DNA from: UMGS1387 sp045540015
Lineage (GTDB): Bacteria > Bacillota > Clostridia > Oscillospirales > CAG-382
Assembly (NCBI GenBank): GCA_045540015.1
Contig: JAZQGP010000028.1
Coordinates: forward strand, 60,355 to 124,354
Length of the DNA stretch: 64,000 nt
Direction of reading: 5' to 3'
The translations under genes were made by a program, and so were the position numbers. The notes under the pieces were generated by a model, which was given only the letters and a program-made list of their open reading frames with translations, was not told where the DNA came from and ran no database searches. Positions 34,227-41,927 of this stretch are shown one piece after another. Every line of letters starts with the position of its first letter. The stretch's first letter is position 1.

Positions 34227-34634
34227 ATGAACTTTTTCAACTACATGCTTGACACAGCACCTGCAGCAGATGCAGCAGCCGGCACAGCAGGCGGCGGAAT
34301 GACCACAATGATTATTTACCTTGTGCTTATTGTAGCTTTCTTCTATTTCTTTATGATAAGACCTCAGAAGAAGCAGGAAAAGCAGACAAACGACATGAGA
34401 AACAGTCTTGAGGTTGGCGATGAGGTTACAACAATCGGCGGCATTATCGGCAGAGTTACTCACATCAAGGATGATGTTGTAACAATCGAAACAGGTGCAG
34501 ACAGAAATAAGATTCGCTTTAAGAAGAGCGCTATCGCAAGCATCGAGAATAAAAAGGCTGAAACTAAAGCTCCTGCAGGCGGCTATAAGGTTAAGGCTAA
34601 AAAGGCTGAAGATAAGCCGGAAATTAAAGAATAA
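34227..34634 (+). CDS. yajC: Preprotein translocase subunit YajC
   Basis: YajC is a small single-span membrane protein associated with SecDF-YidC. The 135-residue protein has an Ala/Gly-rich N-terminus, one transmembrane helix (IIYLVLIVAFFYFFMIRPQKK, about residues 23-42) ending in the family motif RPQKKQ.K, then a basic cytoplasmic tail with LEVGDEVTTIGGIIGRV. The ATG at 34227 follows AAAGGAC; an ATG 39 bp upstream sits in the promoter. secD and secF are not adjacent. A hairpin terminator lies 60 bp downstream. Confidence 0.93.
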   Translation: MNFFNYMLDTAPAADAAAGTAGGGMTTMIIYLVLIVAFFYFFMIRPQKKQEKQTNDMRNSLEVGDEVTTIGGIIGRVTHIKDDVVTIETGADRNKIRFKKSAIASIENKKAETKAPAGGYKVKAKKAEDKPEIKE

Positions 34635-34689
34635 ACTGAGAGCCTTTGCGGGCAATTCGCGGCTCGGTATAATTAAAACAATTCTTATT

Positions 34690-34718
34690 GTAGGGGAGAT
34701 TCACGAATCTCCCTTTTT
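34690..34718 (+). terminator. Terminator/repeat palindrome after yajC (GTAGGGG family)
   Basis: GGGAGATT (34694-34701) pairs with AATCTCCC (34706-34713) around CACG, then TTTTT. It begins TGTAGGGG, as does the palindrome 65 bp further on, so it may be a repeat element serving as terminator. Confidence 0.75.
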
Positions 34719-34754
34719 CATTTTTTAAAGTTCAGCTTGAAATTTCAATGATGT

Positions 34755-34783
34755 TGTAGGGGCGACCCTGCGCGGTCGCCCGA
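34755..34783. repeat. REP-like palindrome (TGTAGGGGCGACC type)
   Basis: GGGCGACC (34760-34767) pairs with GGTCGCCC (34774-34781) around CTGCGC, preceded by TGTA and followed by GAAAAA. Short GTAGGGG palindromes of this form are common intergenic repeats in Clostridia. The rest of the 318-bp gap (34635-34952) holds nothing else I can identify. Confidence 0.65.
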
Positions 34784-34952
34784 AAAATGTGTATATGAAT
34801 TTTGATGTAACGTGCCCCCACGGCAGTGGAAAAGCCTAAAATTCTGCTTACAGTATATTTCCGATAGGCACGATGTGTAACACGAACAGATGAATACTTT
34901 CTTAAAACCTGTCATATTATTTATCAAATAATCTTTTCAGAGGTGTTTTTTT

Positions 34953-35417
34953 GTGAAAAAGAATAAGACAGCAAAACGTATAAAGAAAAAGGTAAACAAA
35001 CCGCCGGAATCGCAGAAAAACGGTGCAGGTGCATTTAAAGCATCGCTTACGGGACTTGTAACATATCTAATACTTGCACTAATTATCAGCCTGTGCCTGT
35101 CGGCAGCAATTTCAGGTACACCAAACCCTAATATGTATGTTTTGCCGTGTGCACTGGGTGCAAGCCTTGTTTCCGCAGCAGTTTCCGGAGCTGTTTTTAA
35201 TGCTGCATCAAAAATGTCAGCACTTGCTTCGGGGATTATAAACGCTGTTTGCGTTGCGGCAATGACACTCTTACTTTCTCTGATGCCTGTTATGAACAGA
35301 AATGATACAGGCTCGCTTGGAAAAGCACTTCTTATGGTAGCGATAACTCTCGGCAGCCTTGTCGGTTCAGCAATAAGTGCAAAAAGGGCAGAGAAACCTA
35401 AAAGACGCACACGCTAA
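34953..35417 (+). CDS. TIGR04086-type small membrane protein
   Basis: This 154-residue protein has a very basic N-terminus (KKNKTAKRIKKKVNK) followed by four hydrophobic segments at about residues 29-50, 62-84, 88-112 and 120-140. The pattern and the nearby yajC match the TIGR04086 family of unknown function in Clostridia, though I make this call from topology and context more than from motifs. The GTG at 34953 has CAGAGGTG 8 nt upstream. Function unknown. Confidence 0.6.
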   Translation: MKKNKTAKRIKKKVNKPPESQKNGAGAFKASLTGLVTYLILALIISLCLSAAISGTPNPNMYVLPCALGASLVSAAVSGAVFNAASKMSALASGIINAVCVAAMTLLLSLMPVMNRNDTGSLGKALLMVAITLGSLVGSAISAKRAEKPKRRTR

Positions 35418-35471
35418 TTGTAAAAAAAATGTAAATACGGCAAAATCGCTGTTCCCTTTATTATACATTTG

Positions 35472-35480
35472 TGTTATAAT
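35472..35480 (+). promoter_or_regulatory. Extended -10 promoter of rpsB
   Basis: TGT plus consensus TATAAT (35475-35480). No clear -35. Transcription should begin near 35487, leaving a leader of about 128 nt. Confidence 0.6.
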
Positions 35481-35485
35481 AACAT

Positions 35486-35569
35486 CCGTTGGTTTATGCC
35501 AACGGAAATTTTATTTTATCACACACACAGTTTTTCTGCGGCAGGGGTGTTGCAAAGTGCAATATGCCG
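35486..35569 (+). promoter_or_regulatory. Structured rpsB leader, possible S2 autoregulatory RNA
   Basis: A 5'-terminal hairpin CCGTTGG/CCAACGG (35486-35505) is followed by a nested structure: CGGCA (35539-35543) with TGCCG (35565-35569), enclosing TTGC (35550-35553) with GCAA (35559-35562). Ribosomal protein operons often carry such autoregulatory leaders; here this is inference. Confidence 0.4.
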
Positions 35570-35614
35570 AAACCGGAAATCTGTGGTGGAAAAAACCCAA
35601 AGGAGGACATGAAA

Positions 35615-36355
35615 ATGTCAGTAGTATCAATGAAACAGCTCCTCGAAGCTGGCGTCCATTTCGGACATCACACAAGAAGATGGAACCCTAAGATGGCTGA
35701 GTACATCTTCACTGAAAGAAACGGTGTATATATCATCGACCTTCAGAAGACCGTAAAGAAGCTTGAAGAAGCTTACATGTTTGTTCGCGAAGTTGCAATG
35801 GAAGGTGGAGATATCCTCTTCGTTGGAACAAAGAAGCAGGCAAGCGACGCTATCAAGGAAGAAGCAGACAGATCTGGTTGCTACTATGTAAACATGAGAT
35901 GGCTCGGCGGTATGCTCACAAACTTCAAGACCATCAAGAAGAGTATCGCTCGTCTTAACGCACTCCACAAGATGGAAGACGACGGTACATTCGATCTTCT
36001 CCCCAAGAAGGAAGTTATTTCTCTCGTTAAGGAAATCAACGACCTCGAAAGAAACCTCGGCGGTATCAAGAACATGAAGAGTCTTCCCTCTGCAATGTTC
36101 GTTGTAGACCCCAAGAAGGAAAAGAATGCAGTAAGCGAAGCAAAGAAGCTCGGTATTCCGGTTGTTGCTATTGTTGACACAAACTGCGACCCTGATGAAG
36201 TAGACTATGTAATTCCCGGCAATGATGACGCTATCCGCGGCATCAAGCTTATCCTTTCCGTAATGGCTGACGCTGTTCTCGAAGGCAAGCAGGGCGAACA
36301 GTTTACAGATTCTGCTGAAGCAGAAGAAGCTGAAGCAGAAGAAGCAGCTGAATAA
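35615..36355 (+). CDS. rpsB: 30S ribosomal protein S2
   Basis: The 246-residue S2 begins MSVVSMKQLLEAGVHFGHHTRRWNPKM, the universal S2 opening, and has YIIDLQKT, GTKKQA, NMRWLGGMLTNFKT, KLGIPVVAIVDTNCDPD and IPGNDDAIR. An acidic Ala/Glu tail follows. The ATG at 35615 has AAAGGAGG 8 nt upstream; an ATG at 35609 is only 2 nt from it, and a longer frame upstream runs through the leader. It forms the usual operon with tsf. Confidence 0.98.
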   Translation: MSVVSMKQLLEAGVHFGHHTRRWNPKMAEYIFTERNGVYIIDLQKTVKKLEEAYMFVREVAMEGGDILFVGTKKQASDAIKEEADRSGCYYVNMRWLGGMLTNFKTIKKSIARLNALHKMEDDGTFDLLPKKEVISLVKEINDLERNLGGIKNMKSLPSAMFVVDPKKEKNAVSEAKKLGIPVVAIVDTNCDPDEVDYVIPGNDDAIRGIKLILSVMADAVLEGKQGEQFTDSAEAEEAEAEEAAE

Positions 36356-36400
36356 TTTCAGTCTGTAAAAGAAAAAACTATCTATCAGGAGGAAATAAAT

Positions 36401-37312
36401 ATGAATTTCACAGCTAAAGACGTATCAGATCTTCGCGCTACAACCGGTATCGGTATGATGGAGTGTAAGAAGGCTCTTACAGAAGCAAACGGCGATAAGG
36501 AAGAAGCAATCAAGATCCTCAGAGAAAAGGGACTTGCAGTTGCTGCTAAGAAGGCAAACAGAATTGCAGCAGAAGGTAAGGTTGCTATCAAGGCAACAGC
36601 TGACGGCAAGAAGTCTGCAATAATCGAAGTTAACTGCGAAACAGATTTCGCAGCAAAGACAGATAAGTTCATCGAGTTCACAGATAAGCTCCTTGACCTC
36701 ATTCTTGACGGAAAGGCAGCAAATGTTGAAGAACTCCTCGCTGCAAAGTACGATGCTGAAAACACAGTTGACGACTACCTCAAGAAGGAAGTTATCAATA
36801 CAATTGGCGAAAACATTTCTATCAGAAGATTCCAGGTTGTTGAAGGTCTCCAGGCATCCTATGTTCATGGCGGCGGCACAATCGGTGTTATCGTAACCGG
36901 TGAAACTACAGGCGACGAAGAAACAGCTAAAGAAGTTCTTAAGAACCTCGCACTTCAGGCTGCAGCTATGAACCCGAAGTATCTTGACAAGGATTCTGTT
37001 CCTGCTGCTGACGTTGAAGCAGAAAAGGAAATCGTTATTGCTACAATCAAGAACGATGAAAAGAACGCAAATAAGCCTGAGAAGGTTCTTGAAATGATGG
37101 CTGCAGGTAAGATGGGCAAGTTCTTTGAAGCAAACTGCCTCATGGAACAGGAATACGTTAAGGGTGATAAGGAAAGCGTTGCAAAGTATGTTGCAAATGC
37201 TGACAAGAACCTTAAGGTAACTGGCTTCATCAGACTCGAAAAGGGCGAAGGCATCGAAAAGAAGGAAGAAGACTACGCTGCAGAGGTTGCAAAGCTCGCT
37301 GGTCAGAACTAA
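36401..37312 (+). CDS. tsf: Elongation factor Ts
   Basis: EF-Ts recycles EF-Tu by exchanging GDP for GTP. The 303-residue protein has the N-terminal UBA-like domain (VSDLRATTGIGMMECKKAL, AIKILREKG), the ETDFAAKTDKF motif that contacts EF-Tu, then the two core subdomains (YVHGGGTIGVIV, LALQAAAMNPKYLD) and the C-terminal module. The usual T.TGAGMMDCKKAL is here TTGIGMMECKKAL. AGGAGG lies 7 nt before the ATG; a strong terminator follows. Confidence 0.98.
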   Translation: MNFTAKDVSDLRATTGIGMMECKKALTEANGDKEEAIKILREKGLAVAAKKANRIAAEGKVAIKATADGKKSAIIEVNCETDFAAKTDKFIEFTDKLLDLILDGKAANVEELLAAKYDAENTVDDYLKKEVINTIGENISIRRFQVVEGLQASYVHGGGTIGVIVTGETTGDEETAKEVLKNLALQAAAMNPKYLDKDSVPAADVEAEKEIVIATIKNDEKNANKPEKVLEMMAAGKMGKFFEANCLMEQEYVKGDKESVAKYVANADKNLKVTGFIRLEKGEGIEKKEEDYAAEVAKLAGQN

Positions 37313-37332
37313 TCCGAATCAAATGTGCATTC

Positions 37333-37366
37333 AAGAGGAAATCCAAAACGGGTTTCCTCTTTTTTG
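37333..37366 (+). terminator. Rho-independent terminator after tsf
   Basis: AAGAGGAAATCC (37333-37344) pairs with GGTTTCCTCTT around a short A-rich loop and continues into a run of T. Confidence 0.92.
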
Positions 37367-37373
37367 TTTATGC

Positions 37374-37402
37374 TTGACAATAGGAAAATCTTGTGCTATG
37401 CT
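37374..37402 (+). promoter_or_regulatory. Strong sigma-A promoter of the GH3 gene
   Basis: Consensus TTGACA (37374-37379), a 17-bp spacer and TATGCT (37397-37402), 55 bp before the ATG. Confidence 0.8.
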
Positions 37403-37456
37403 AATGACAGTTTGAAAAACTCAAATCGCTATCAGCAAAAATACAGGAGAAACAGA

Positions 37457-39682
37457 ATGGATATAAACAGAAAAAGGGCAACAGAGCTTTGCAGTAAGAT
37501 GACTTTAAATGAAAAGGTTGGCCAGCTTGCACAGAACTTTTACGGTTTTAATGCCTATGAAAGAGACAAAAACGGAGAAATAGTGCTGACAGAAGAGTTT
37601 AAGGAATATGTCAGAAAATTCGACGGTATAGGAATGCTGTACGGACTTTTCCGTGCCGACCCGTGGAGCAAGAAATGCTACGACAATGGCGGTATAACGA
37701 TAGAAGAGCGTGAAAAGGCATACAACCTCATGCAGAAATTTGTGGTAGAGAACACAAGACTCGGTATACCGGTAATCCACGAAGACGAGGCGCCCCACGG
37801 AAGGCAAGCCCTTGACAGCGTAATATACCCCGTCAACTTTAACGTTGGTTGCTCCTTTAATCCTGAGCTTTATAAAAAGCAAGCCGAAATGATAGGTAAG
37901 GAAGCTAAAACAGGCGGTGTTGATATAGTCTTTCTTTCGGTGCTTGACGTTGCTCTTGATCCGAGATGGGGAAGATGCGAAGAGAGCTTTGGAGAGGATC
38001 CGTATGTGGTGGCAAGCTTTGCTAAAGCGGCGGTAAAAGGTGTGCGTGACGGCGGTGCAATGCTCTGTGCCAAGCATTTTGCAGCTCAGGGAGCAATGGT
38101 TGGCGGTCATAACAGCGCCGAGGTAAATATCGGCGAAAGAGAGCTGAGGGAAATTCACCTTCCGGCGGCAGAGGCAATTGCCAAAGAGGGCTGTGATTTC
38201 GTTATGGTTACCTATAACGAGATTGACGGTGTACCATGCAATGCTAATGGTTACCTTAACAATACCATTCTACGCGATGAGTTCGGTTTTGACGGCGTTA
38301 CAAGGGCTGATGGCTGTGCTGTTGATTTTATGTCGGTTCATTATATGGACGACAAGGTGAAAACGGGCGCAATCGCAGTGAATAACGGTGTTGATTGCGG
38401 CTTCTGGGATGAAGCCTATACTCTTCTCGGAAAAGCTGTTGAAATGGGGTATATAACAGAGGAAACCGTTGACAGGTCTGTTATAAGACTTCTTGAGAAG
38501 AAGTTCAAAAGCGGTATTATGGATGAGCCTTATATCGAGGAAAACGGCCAGTCGAAAAAATTCATTATGTCAGGTGAGGGACAGAAAATTGCCTACGAAA
38601 TGGCAACAGAAAGCCTTGTTCTTCTTAAAAACGAAGAGAATATTTTGCCGTTGACACAGGATAAAAAGATACTGCTTATAGGCGAAAACCTCGACTCAAT
38701 ATATTATCTTTTGGGCGACTACACTCCCGAACAGAAAAACTCGGTTACGGTGAAGAGCTATTTTTGCGAAAAGGGTGCAAAATATATTGAAGGCTGGAGC
38801 TTTGAAAAGGGCATAACTGCTTCGGAGAAAAATCTCGAAAATGCTGTAAGCAATGCAGATGTTATACTTTTCGGCTTTGGAGGAAGCAGCGTACGTGATT
38901 TCAAGAGTCAGTATAATGGTGCAGGAACGCTTAAGGAGTCGTATATTTATATGGACTGCGGTGAAGGACGGGATTTAAGCAATTTAGAGCTTGTTCCGTG
39001 TCAGAACGAGCTGATAAAGACGCTTAGAAAATTCGGAAAACCGATTATAAGTATAGGCATCGGCGGCAGACCGTATATGATTCAAAATGTATGCGACTGT
39101 TCTGATGCTGTTCTCTGGTGCGGATATCCCGGTCAGGAGGGTGCAAGGGCGATTTATGATACACTGTTTGGAAAAGCCAATAATTTCGGTAGACTTTCAA
39201 TAACTTTCCCGAAAAGCGTTTCACATGTGCCTTGTGCATATAACCGCAGGTATTATACTGATTATATGGATATGGACAGTAAGCCTCAATTTGCTTTCGG
39301 ATACGGTCTTTCATATTCCGAATTTGAATACAGCAACCTTGAAATTATCAAAAAGAACGCCAAAGAGATAAGAAACGGCGAAAGAATCGGGGTAAAACTG
39401 AAGGTTAAAAATGTTTCGGATGTTTTCGGAAAGGCTGTTGTTCAGCTCTATATAAGGAAATATGGAGGTACGGTTACGCACAGAATGCTGGAGCTTTGCG
39501 ACTTTGATAAGGTTGCTCTTTGCCCCGGCGAAGAAAAAAGTGTGTGTTTTGAAATAGGATTTGACGAGCTTCGTGAGTGGTCTGTTAATAAAAAGTACGA
39601 GCTTTTTGAAATGGATGTTGATATCAAGGTCGGCAAGTCGAGTGACAGAATTGTTCTTGCCGAAAAGATACATATAGGTTGA
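37457..39682 (+). CDS. Glycoside hydrolase family 3, beta-glucosidase/beta-xylosidase-like
   Basis: This 741-residue cytoplasmic enzyme (no signal peptide) has the GH3 N-terminal barrel (MTLNEKVGQLAQ, GIPVIHEDEAPHG, DPRWGRCEESFGEDP, MLCAKHFAAQG), with the probable nucleophile Asp in the GVTRADGCAV strand. The C-terminal alpha/beta sandwich (LVLLKNEENILPL) and an FnIII-like tail (about residues 640-735) follow. It likely hydrolyses short beta-linked oligosaccharides inside the cell; substrate is not readable. Start ATG 37457 follows CAGGAG. It is monocistronic with its own promoter and terminator. Confidence 0.94.
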   Translation: MDINRKRATELCSKMTLNEKVGQLAQNFYGFNAYERDKNGEIVLTEEFKEYVRKFDGIGMLYGLFRADPWSKKCYDNGGITIEEREKAYNLMQKFVVENTRLGIPVIHEDEAPHGRQALDSVIYPVNFNVGCSFNPELYKKQAEMIGKEAKTGGVDIVFLSVLDVALDPRWGRCEESFGEDPYVVASFAKAAVKGVRDGGAMLCAKHFAAQGAMVGGHNSAEVNIGERELREIHLPAAEAIAKEGCDFVMVTYNEIDGVPCNANGYLNNTILRDEFGFDGVTRADGCAVDFMSVHYMDDKVKTGAIAVNNGVDCGFWDEAYTLLGKAVEMGYITEETVDRSVIRLLEKKFKSGIMDEPYIEENGQSKKFIMSGEGQKIAYEMATESLVLLKNEENILPLTQDKKILLIGENLDSIYYLLGDYTPEQKNSVTVKSYFCEKGAKYIEGWSFEKGITASEKNLENAVSNADVILFGFGGSSVRDFKSQYNGAGTLKESYIYMDCGEGRDLSNLELVPCQNELIKTLRKFGKPIISIGIGGRPYMIQNVCDCSDAVLWCGYPGQEGARAIYDTLFGKANNFGRLSITFPKSVSHVPCAYNRRYYTDYMDMDSKPQFAFGYGLSYSEFEYSNLEIIKKNAKEIRNGERIGVKLKVKNVSDVFGKAVVQLYIRKYGGTVTHRMLELCDFDKVALCPGEEKSVCFEIGFDELREWSVNKKYELFEMDVDIKVGKSSDRIVLAEKIHIG

Positions 39683-39726
39683 GCTTTATAAACGCATAAC
39701 TAATTTTTGTTCTGCAAAATATTAAG

Positions 39727-39755
39727 AGGAGATCCGCTGCGGGTTTCCTTTTTTG
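39727..39755 (+). terminator. Rho-independent terminator after the GH3 gene
   Basis: AGGAGATCC (39727-39735) pairs with GGGTTTCCT (39741-39749) around GCTGC, then a T-run. Confidence 0.88.
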
Positions 39756-39782
39756 CTTTTAAAAGGTCACATAATTATGTTC

Positions 39783-39811
39783 TTGACTTTCAATTTCAAA
39801 CTTTATATAAT
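39783..39811 (+). promoter_or_regulatory. Sigma-A promoter of the LytTR two-component operon
   Basis: TTGACT (39783-39788), a 17-bp spacer and consensus TATAAT (39806-39811), 52 bp before the start codon. A single ACAGTTATA, resembling one LytTR half-site, lies downstream at 39827-39835 without a partner. Confidence 0.8.
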
Positions 39812-39862
39812 TAAATAAAAACAATAACAGTTATAGGCATATTAAAAAGAGAGGTACAGATT

Positions 39863-40564
39863 TTGAAAATAGCTATAGTTGATGACAATCCTACAGATAT
39901 TGAAAAAGTTAAATGTATGCTCATCGATAGCGTGAGTGACAAGAAAAAAATTGAAATTTTCGAGTACTTGGGTGCGGATGAGTTTTTGAGAGAGATGCAG
40001 GAAAAGCAGTTTGACGTGGTTTTTCTTGATATTGTTCTTAAAGAAAGAGACGGAATAGCAATCGGTAAGGAAATAAACTGCAAATCCCCTTATACAAATA
40101 TCGTCTTTGTTTCAGCTCATCCCGGATACTTTAAGGATGTATATAAGGTGTCACATGTTTATTTTCTCACAAAAGAACTCGAAGAGATTCGATTTAAGGA
40201 CGCAGTAATAAAGGTGCTTAACAGTGTTCGTGAAAGACAGATATATTTGCATTTAAGAAACGAATATATCAGTATTAATTCAAATGATATCATGTATATT
40301 GAATCAAAACTTAAAAATGTGATACTGCATATGAAAAGCGGGGAATTACTCGAGTATAGGGCAAGTATGAAAAAAATAGAGGCAATTCTTCCGGACGATA
40401 CATTTGTAAGAACGCATCAAAGCTTTATTGTTAACATGCATTTTATCACAAAATACAGCCGTCAAATTATATTTATGTCTGATGAAAGGCAGATTCCCGT
40501 CAGCAGAGCATACATAAATTCAGCTAGGGAAAAGCTCGCGTTTTATCTTGGAGGTACTATATGA
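39863..40564 (+). CDS. LytTR family DNA-binding response regulator (AgrA/VirR type)
   Basis: This 233-residue protein has a receiver domain (IAIVDDNPTD with acidic Asp7/Asp8, phosphorylation site Asp56 in VVFLDIVLKERDG) and a C-terminal LytTR DNA-binding domain (about residues 130-230, LRNEYISINSNDIMYIES, FVRTHQSFIVNMHFI). LytTR regulators usually bind 9-bp direct repeats spaced 12-13 bp. The TTG at 39863 has AGAGAGG 10 nt upstream and starts exactly at the receiver fold. The stop overlaps the kinase ATG by 4 bp. No agrB/agrD-like peptide genes are seen, so the signal is unknown. Confidence 0.94.
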   Translation: MKIAIVDDNPTDIEKVKCMLIDSVSDKKKIEIFEYLGADEFLREMQEKQFDVVFLDIVLKERDGIAIGKEINCKSPYTNIVFVSAHPGYFKDVYKVSHVYFLTKELEEIRFKDAVIKVLNSVRERQIYLHLRNEYISINSNDIMYIESKLKNVILHMKSGELLEYRASMKKIEAILPDDTFVRTHQSFIVNMHFITKYSRQIIFMSDERQIPVSRAYINSAREKLAFYLGGTI

Positions 40565-41835
40565 AATGGTTACTTGTTGCACCGGGATACATAGTTGAAT
40601 CACTCATCTGTTTTCACTTCTGGTCATCACTTCTTGAAAAAAGGTTTTCTAAAGAAAAGACTGTTATTATTTTTTCTGTATTTCAGTTTTTTAATATGAT
40701 AAGATATGTCCTAATGTTTGATATTGTTTCAATAAAGGCGGCAGTTTCAACGGTATTTGCACTTGTGCTTATGCATATTTTGTATAAGGGTAAATTCTAT
40801 AAAAAAATAATTGTTCAAACTGTAAATATGGTCTGTGTAATATGTTCTGAGTTTTTGGCACTGGTATTTGCAAAATATTTGTACCACTGCAATATGGTTG
40901 ATATGGCAGAGTTTACAATAAAAAGCTTCGTATGGCAGGGAACAGTATATTTGTTTATTTTTGTATTCAATACGGTTGCTGTGTTGTTGATAAAGAACAA
41001 AATAATTAAAGCTGAAAGAGATTCTACTCAATTCGTTTTCTTGTACATTGCTATTCAGTGTCTCATTCTATTTATGTTTGCCATGCTTGTGTTTGAACAT
41101 AAGGTTACATCAATATACATACTTGTAACAGTTGTAATAGTTATGATACTATCTGCAGTTGTTGCAGTTTGGATATACAAAGCAGCTAAAGCTGCAACTG
41201 CTGCAAGGCTTGAGGCTGAATTCATGAAGGAACAGGCAAAAATCAAAGACAGACATTTCAGGGATATCAAAGAACAGTATGTAGAATACAGAAGATTAAA
41301 GCATGATTTTGCAAATCACTTAAAAGTTATGGGTACGCTCAATAACTCGCAGAAAGTGCTGGAATACGCTGACGAAATCAAAGAAAAACTTGAGAAAATA
41401 GAGCAGCAAAGCTTTTGTGACAATTTGGCTTTAGATGCACTGCTGACACTTAAAAATAAAGAAGCAGAAAGAGCCGGAATTAATATCAGCTATGAGATTT
41501 GCAGTTTTGACGGAGTTACAATACCTGACTTTGATATGTGTACAATTATGTCAAACCTTTTAGATAATGCTATTGATGCGTGCCATAAAACGAGTGAGAA
41601 AAGAATAAAACTGCATATAAACAGAAAACTCGGAAGACTGATTGTAATGTTGAAAAATTCAAGTCTTCCTGTAAATGAAGACTTGAACACCTCCAAAACC
41701 GACCGTGACAATCATGGAATAGGCGTACATCAAATAAAGGCGATTGCCGAAAAGTATGACGGCGAATATGTATACAAGTACAGCAACTCCGAATTTGTAG
41801 GGATTGTAAGTATGTCTGTTGATAAAAACGGTTAA
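40561..41835 (+). CDS. GHKL-type sensor histidine kinase (AgrC-like)
   Basis: This 424-residue membrane kinase has about six N-terminal transmembrane segments (residues 1-210) with no large extracellular domain. A coiled-coil linker follows, then the phospho-acceptor region RRLKHDFANHLKVM with His248, and a GHKL ATPase with the N box MSNLLDNAIDACHKT and the G box NHGIGVHQIKAIAEKYDG. This matches the AgrC/DUF-type kinases that pair with LytTR regulators and often sense peptides. It is translationally coupled to the regulator. Its last codons contain the first half of a putative LytTR operator for the genes downstream. Confidence 0.93.
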   Translation: MKWLLVAPGYIVESLICFHFWSSLLEKRFSKEKTVIIFSVFQFFNMIRYVLMFDIVSIKAAVSTVFALVLMHILYKGKFYKKIIVQTVNMVCVICSEFLALVFAKYLYHCNMVDMAEFTIKSFVWQGTVYLFIFVFNTVAVLLIKNKIIKAERDSTQFVFLYIAIQCLILFMFAMLVFEHKVTSIYILVTVVIVMILSAVVAVWIYKAAKAATAARLEAEFMKEQAKIKDRHFRDIKEQYVEYRRLKHDFANHLKVMGTLNNSQKVLEYADEIKEKLEKIEQQSFCDNLALDALLTLKNKEAERAGINISYEICSFDGVTIPDFDMCTIMSNLLDNAIDACHKTSEKRIKLHINRKLGRLIVMLKNSSLPVNEDLNTSKTDRDNHGIGVHQIKAIAEKYDGEYVYKYSNSEFVGIVSMSVDKNG

Positions 41836-41857
41836 ATATTCCATTAAAACGGTTATT
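41828..41857 (+). promoter_or_regulatory. Putative LytTR operator: two 9-bp direct repeats, 12-bp spacer
   Basis: ACGGTTAAA (41828-41836) and ACGGTTATT (41849-41857) are direct repeats 21 bp apart; the longer AAAACGGTTA is identical in both. They resemble the AgrA-type half-site ACAGTTAAG. A weaker GTGGTT-like third site lies at about 41869-41877. The site is directly upstream of the SLH gene promoter. Confidence 0.5.
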
Positions 41858-41892
41858 TCTGCCAAAAGGTGGTTTTTGTGAGTTATTGATGA

Positions 41893-41898
41893 TATAAT
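41893..41898 (+). promoter_or_regulatory. Putative -10 of the SLH gene
   Basis: TATAAT at 41893-41898 with no recognisable -35 at 17 bp, as expected for a promoter needing an activator. The direct repeats end 13 bp before the -35 position. Confidence 0.5.
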
Positions 41899-41927
41899 AA
41901 TCCAAAAAAACGAAAAGGAGCATAACT

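Noticed and set aside
39683..39862. A small peptide pheromone gene (AgrD-like) near the LytTR/GHKL operon
   Set aside because: The gap holds only a terminator and promoter; no agrB-like membrane protease gene is present in the region.
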